Below are positions 58,117-64,000 of a stretch of 64,000 nucleotides of DNA, one piece after another (position 1 is the stretch's first letter; each line of letters opens with the position of its first letter). Under the pieces are notes generated by a model. The model had not been told where the DNA came from and searched no databases. It saw only the letters and a program-made list of their open reading frames with translations. The DNA comes from Romanomermis culicivorax. Its lineage: Eukaryota > Nematoda > Enoplea > Mermithida > Mermithidae. The DNA lies in assembly GCA_963922205.1 (NCBI GenBank), contig CAWUHX010000031.1, positions 62,001 through 126,000 on the forward strand. The letters run 5' to 3'. The translations under genes and the position numbers were made by a program.

Positions 58117-61100
58117 GACACGATTTCGGAGAGATTCTACCTTTTTTTACATAGGCCTATGATAAGTTGGAAATTAATCATACCTCAAAATCGGATATTT
58201 TGGGTAGTTTCGTGCGCTGAGTTCCGTGGTACCATTCGTTTTGCTTATAAACGAAAATTCGCGCCGCTACAGTATGCCAAAGTTTGAAAATTGATGATTT
58301 TTTTGCATTTTTCAGTGGTCTTACTATCCAAGCGATATTTCATGATCGAATTGATCTTACTTGATGAATGAATATTCATTTTACAGAGGAGAGAATAAGC
58401 TCTCTTCTGATGTAACATTTACAGTAAACGATTGCATATTACACTTTTTAATAGAGTTTAAAGTGTCAAAAACGAGCCGTCAAAATTTAAAAAATTTTGT
58501 TTATGGGCACTCCCGAGCACCTTCCCATTGGAAGCCGCAGAATTTTATTTTTCTATATTGTAGCTCATGCATTTTTACTGCTTTGGTTAAATTTTCATCG
58601 AAATTTTTGTACCGTTTTGGGAGCTGCACTGCTCTGAAGAAGGCATACTTATGAAAATTCCATAAAAATCATTGTATTTGCCGGGTGGCCCTTGTCTACC
58701 CCTTGGGATATATTTATTACCTGTACTGCAGAATTATCAAACAACTAACAGACTATAGTTTGATGTATTAATTGTTTCACAAGCAAAACATTTTACACTG
58801 TGCAAGAAAGTTTGAACAGTCAAAAAGTAGAAGCGAAAATGAAGAAAAATCCCGATTTGAGGCACTTCCGAGCAAAATTTACCTACCATGCCCCAGAATT
58901 TTATATTTTTATTATACTGCTCACACATTTCTACAGTAGAAGTTAAAGCAGCATAGCGATTCGAATACCCCTGAAGAGCTACATAGATCCAAAGAAAGCA
59001 AAATCCTGAAAATTGTTCAAAAATCAATAAATTGTTTTTGGCATTTTTGTGTTTTTATGGAGTAGGTTCATTATATCAATACTGGAACTGGAAAATATAT
59101 TAAAAAGGCCACAACTTTTCAGACATGTTGTAGAAAAACAGTGATTTATGATTCTAACTGCATTTTCATCTACTTGATGAATTTTGTTTAATTCTGTTGA
59201 GTCACTGATCTAAAAGGATTATAGAAGCAGCCCTATGCCCAATCAATTTTCACCAAACTGATTCAAGTCACATATCTAAAAAGATGATACAAGCACCTGA
59301 AAGGATGATACAAGCACAAACCTCACAAGGTCTATGTCATTGACCTGAAAAAGATTAATCATGACGCTCGCTGTGCGAATTGTTGCAGTAAACTTCAGAT
59401 CAGAACTAAGCAGAATAAATTTTGTGTCTGTTGATCTAAACATATTAGAGTGAAAAGATAAAAAGATGTGTGCCAACCATAGATGTACGGCCATCATATA
59501 AGGAAATTGTCTTTTAATCTTACAGCAATCTGCACTGTACCAAAGATGTAGCATACCCTGAATGGAGCAACAGAAGTATAGGAACCCCAGCCTTAAAATC
59601 AACAGGGTCTCTGCAAATTCAAAAAAACATGCGAAAAAAGGCAAAAACGCTCCTGGGATCTCAAAAACTGTTGGGCCCAAAATCTAGATATTTTGTATGT
59701 GTAATTGGGGTCAAGTTTCATTGGTAAATTTATGAGTGCGGCTAATAATCTGACATTTTCAAAATTTTACAATAACATTAACATTATATGAGTGGAATAG
59801 TGTATATTCTCCTTTTGATGCCGATCAAGGGGCAACTGCTTGGTTTTAAATGTCGTAAGGCAAAGTTTTGTTGCAATGACATCCTCATGTCATTGAAAAT
59901 TCACTGATTAAATTTGGCCCCATGCACACCCACAAAATATCTACATTTTAGGCTCAACAGTTCTCAAAATTCAAGGGGATGTCGTTGATTATTTTTACAA
60001 TTTTTTTCAAATTTGCAGAAACTCTGTCTATTCTAAGGCCCGGATTTGTATACTTATATTGTTCATTTCAGGGTACCCTACATCTTTGGTACAGTGCAGT
60101 TTATTGTAGGATCATAATTAATTTTTCTTAAATGATGGCACCCCCTATGTATTTGTATGACGCCAACATGCAACTAACAACCAATTGGAAGTCGTTAAAG
60201 TTGAGAAGTGGTCTCTTACAGTTCCTATTGCAGTAAATTTTAGATCAGAATTGAGCCGAATACATCCCTGAAGTTTGTCTGATGAAAAAATATCAATGAA
60301 AACACATGATAAGAATATATCTGGCGTGTCAGTGTACTGCATTCTTTTTGAAATGATCGGAGCAGGGTTGGAGCCAAAATTTTGTTGAAAATTATGGAAG
60401 ACTCTGAGTTTATTCAGTAAACTTTTCCTTCATGAAACGGGCTCCTTGATGATCACTCTTTCTTTTAGTACTCTGCGTTGATACCACTGCTTAATCTGAT
60501 AGAGTGTGTNNNNNNNNNNNNNNNNNNNNNNNNNNNNNNNNNNNNNNNNNNNNNNNNNNNNNNNNNNNNNNNNNNNNNNNNNNNNNNNNNNNNNNNNNNN
60601 NNNNNNNNNCACACTCTATCAGATTAAGCAGTGGTATCAACGCAGAGTACTACTCTTTTTCTACAACATGTCTGAAAAGTTGTGGCCTTTTTAATGTATT
60701 TTCCGGTTCCAGTATTGATATAATGAACCTACTCCATAAAAACACAAAAATGCAAAAAAATTGATTTTTGAGCGATTTTCAGGATTTTGCCTTCTTTGGA
60801 TCTATGTAGCTCTTCAGGGGTATTCGAATCGCTATGCTGCTTTCACATCTACTGTAGAAACGTGTGAACAGTATAATAAAAAGATAAAATTCTGGGGCAT
60901 GGTAGGTGGAAGTGCTCTGGAGTGCCTCCAATCAGGATTTTTCTTCATTTTCGCTTCTACTTTTTGACTGTTAAAACTTTCTTGCAGAGTGTAAAATGTT
61001 TGCTTGTGAAACAATTAATACATCAAACTATAGTCTGTTAGTTGTTTGATAATTCTGCAGTACAGGTAATAAATATATCCCAAGGGATGAACAAGGGCCA

Positions 61101-61672
61101 CGCGGCAAATACAATGATTTTTATGGAATTTTCATAAGTATGCCTTCTTCAGAGCAGTGCAGCTCCCAAAACGGTACGAAAATTTTGATGAAAATTTAAC
61201 CAAAGCAGTAAAAATGCATGAGCTACAATATAAGAAAATAAAATTCTGCGGCTTCCAATGGGAAGGTGCTCGGGAGTGCCCATAAACAAAATTTTTTCAA
61301 TTTTGACGGCTCGTTTTTGACACTTTAAACCCTATTAAAAAGTGTAATATGCAATCGTTTACTGTAATTGTTACATCAGAAGAGAGCTTATTCTCTCCTC
61401 TGTAAAATGAATATTCATTCATCAAATATGATCAATCCGATCATGAAATATCGCTTGGATAGTAAGACCACTGAAAAATGCAAAAAAATCATCAATTTTC
61501 AAACTTTGGCATACTGTAGCGGCGCGAATTTTCGTTTATAAGCAAAACGAATGGTACCATGGAACTCAGCGCACGAAACTACCCAAAATATCTGATTTTG
61601 AGGTATGATTAATTTTCAACTTATCATAGGCCTATGTAAAAAAAGGTAGAATCTCTCAGAAATCGTGTCATA
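58117..61672. repeat. 3.5-kb imperfect palindrome
   Basis: The left arm 58117-59139 is the inverse of 60650-61672, and 59276-59700 is the inverse of about 59930-60345; the centre is near 59815. The arms differ by many substitutions and small indels, so this is an old natural foldback and not only an amplification chimera. Frames inside (for example 59276-59680 minus) are not supported by the more diverged arm. The right arm contains the assembly gap. Confidence 0.8.
60468..60650. other. Assembly gap (100 N) flanked by SMART-type adapter
   Basis: The N run is 60510-60609. On its right is CACACTCTATCAGATT followed by AAGCAGTGGTATCAACGCAG and AGTAC (60626-60650). On its left is the exact reverse complement (60468-60492 plus linker). 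This is the commercial SMART PCR primer sequence, not genome. Confidence 0.95.
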
Positions 61673-64000
61673 AGATAGGTCGGAGTCCGACAGCTCACAT
61701 TTTATTTTGTAACATTAAACTCGCAGCTTCGATTTTCTTCAATTAATTCCGGAAGTAAGCAATTTTTCTTGCGTCTCTTCTGAGACATCCTATTGCCCAA
61801 CCATTGTGAATAGATCGATGAAATTTTAACAGTGAGTCGACTTATTACACCTTTTCTTTTTATTCGTCTAATCTGGACGTTTTCAATTTTTTCTGCATCT
61901 CGTTGATGGTATGTTTAGTGGAATTAATCAGCATTTTTGTACCATTTCAGAACGTGCAGACACCTACAGCTCACAAAACGGTACATTAATCTAATTGAAA
62001 CTTTATCACAATGTGTTGGACATCAGTAGCTACATAAATGAAAAAAATTTCTGCGGCATCCTATGAGGAAGTGGCCAAGAATGAATTTTTCGTTTTATTG
62101 CGACTTACTTTTTGACACTTTAAAACAGCATAAAATTGTGAAGTAGGAGATCGAAAATTCTTTTTCATATCTGAATATAGGCCATTGTCTTCTGCATGTA
62201 AGGAATATTTGGTTACAGAGTAACGCCTTTTCTGAGCTGTAATATATCAAAAGACGGATACGGACTGAAAAATGTCTAAAACTGCAAACGTTCTAAACTT
62301 TAAAGTTAGCTACGCGAATTTTGAATTTTATGCGAAATGCACGTTTCCACGATACTTAGCGCGTAAAACTGATCAATATATCTTACTTTCAGATATTATT
62401 AATTTTCAACTTATCATACGTCAATGGAACAGAAAGTAGAATCTGTGAAAATCATGTCTTAAGAATAATTTTAAATGTGAAATGTTGAAATTTTTTGTTG
62501 TCACAACGTGAACTTGAGGAACATGAAATTTTTTGGTATGCTATATTTTTGAAAATCTTTTGGGTCAGTTAACGAGATATTTAGATTAAGGGATTACAGA
62601 ACATCAGACGGTGCAACGAAATATTTAGTCACGAATTTTTTTTTGCCTTTTGTCATTTCCTGATAAGTATTATTTTGTTTCTATTCTTTTAAAATTGAAT
62701 TTTCTTTTTTCGTTCTTTGATTGAAATTCCTCGTCTGTCTTAAATTTTCTTTCGATCAATTTTTTCATGCTGGTCCCTTTTTCTCTAGTTCTTATTGCAC
62801 AAACAATTTTTTCACAAGGTGGCAGAAATGGCGTCAATTTGACTGACCCGGAACAACGCGTCGGTTTTGAGCGTTTGGCCGTCTACGCTGTCGAACTGAT
62901 CGAATATCAGCAGCGGGATCAAAATTTACCGAACTTCAGCGTCGTTCGGATCAAGTCGGCTGCAACTCAGGTTGTTGCCGGCGCCGCTTACGATATAATT
63001 TTCTACGCCGGCGAAAAAATGTGCGCCAATGAGCAAGTGGCCGTCGATTATATGGTTCAAAATGCCGACGCCTCTAGTTTGGTAAAGTTACTGCAACTCT
63101 GCAGCTGTTTATGCAGTCACGTGACTTGACTTTATGTGACGCCAGAAAATGACAAATGGGTACCAATTGATAGGCCTCCACAAACTATGTAGATAGCCTT
63201 GAAATGCCACCAGATGTTAGAAGTGGAAAGCAATTACTATGTCATATTTTTATGATTTTCAACTGTAGTCTATTCATTTTCAAGTCAGCCTCGGAAAGCA
63301 AAAGATTCGTACAAATCGATGTGCAGCCAATAAACCTGCATCGTAGACCGAAAACTTTTTTTCTCAATTTGTTCATCTAACTGCTACATATAGTCGACGT
63401 GGATTGTGTGCCCTTACACCAAGTATCCCGTTACTCCAACTCCAAATGTCCCGTTACTCCATGTAATCCTATAAATCTATTTACCCCAAATAATGCAGCA
63501 TTTTGCAAGAATATTGTGTTCCGTGACTCCAAGAATGCTATATGAATTTTCTAAAATTTTCCCTAATTTAACACCATAACTTAATCAAAAACTTAGGCAA
63601 AACACGGAAAAAGAAATGCAAAGAAAATATATGATAAAGAAAGGACAGCATGAACATAAACCAGAACATAAAAAGACACAAAGTAAAAAGACGCAAAAAG
63701 AAAAGAAAAATAAATACAAAGAAAAATAATAGTCAAAAAAAGATAAGAAACAAAGAAAATACAGAAAACTGAATAAAAAAGAAAAAGAAAAGAAAAACTG
63801 AATGGCGCCGAAACAGCCGGCGTCAAAGTGGCGAGCGCTGAAATAGCTGGCGACCAAACGGCGGCGCCGAAATGGCAGCACCAAAACGTGTTTTTCCGTA
63901 CCTTGCATGGCCGTTAGTTAGTCGATCTTTAGTGAAATGGTTGTGGAATAACGAAAATTGCGAACCAAAAATGTATACCCGGATCAGTAATTTTATTATT
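61671..64000. repeat. Segmental duplication, unit B
   Basis: Direct repeat of 54889-57200, running off the window end. A 20-bp insertion with a repeated GTCCCGTTACTCC motif near 63430 distinguishes it. Confidence 0.9.
62767..63081 (+). CDS. Cystatin, first exon (copy B)
   Basis: Same protein as the exon at 55988, residue for residue, including the signal peptide, Gly pair and QVVAG loop; at least two silent third-position changes separate them. It ends at a GTAAAG donor at 63082. The next exon is outside the window or lost. The duplicate pair suggests recent amplification of a secreted protease-inhibitor gene. Confidence 0.8.

Noticed and set aside
59276-59680. 134-codon minus-strand ORF in the palindrome
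   Set aside because: The opposite arm does not keep the frame open and there is no recognisable domain.
60504-60764. ORFs crossing the N gap
   Set aside because: They consist of unknown bases and adapter sequence.

Overview
The window is AT-rich genomic DNA from a multicellular animal, most likely a small invertebrate. It has short GT-AG introns (57 to 86 nt where I can phase them), signal-peptide exons, cystatin-family genes and many transposable elements, and no bacterial operon structure. A basal (enoplean) nematode is a reasonable guess: the retroelement copies show CpG decay, which implies DNA methylation, and a cDNA/WGA-type adapter suggests low-input amplification of a tiny animal. 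I cannot prove the species.

Layout. (1) 1-13667, plus strand: a decayed Ty3/gypsy-class retroelement (copy 1). It has a very long leader with a 66-bp-phased hairpin array, then gag, a small intron, an acidic ORF2, an envelope-like glycoprotein, then pol (protease, RT, RNase H, integrase), a 3' UTR, a polypurine tract and a candidate 3' LTR. (2) 13668-21428: a spacer with broken copies of an unrecognised gene family, one GC-rich exon of unknown function and several small repeats. (3) 21429-35753, minus strand: copy 2 of the same retroelement, inverted. It keeps parts lost from copy 1 (the envelope membrane anchor and an extra retropepsin domain) but carries different stops and frameshifts. (4) 35754-42200: stacked inverted-repeat elements, including a 4-kb element that carries a 97-bp tandem array. 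(5) 42612-48651: two cystatin-like genes, one with a 1.3-kb foldback transposon (9-bp target duplication) in an intron. (6) 48700-54500: MITEs and palindromic elements, with another signal-peptide exon. (7) 54889-64000: a tandem segmental duplication, each unit carrying the first exon of a cystatin with an intact QVVAG loop. The units are separated by a 3.5-kb imperfect palindrome that contains a 100-N gap flanked by SMART-type adapter sequence.

How it fits together. The retroelement has an unusual order, gag - ORF2 - env - protease(s) - RT - RNase H - integrase, with env upstream of pol. Both copies share an 86-nt intron that would join gag to ORF2 and a phased hairpin array in the leader. 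Copy 2 shows two successive aspartic-protease domains. Neither copy can be functional: copy 1 has lost catalytic residues of both protease and RT, and copy 2 is cut by many stops and frameshifts. The host genes are mainly cysteine-protease inhibitors of the cystatin type, present as a small, actively duplicating family that is being invaded by transposons.
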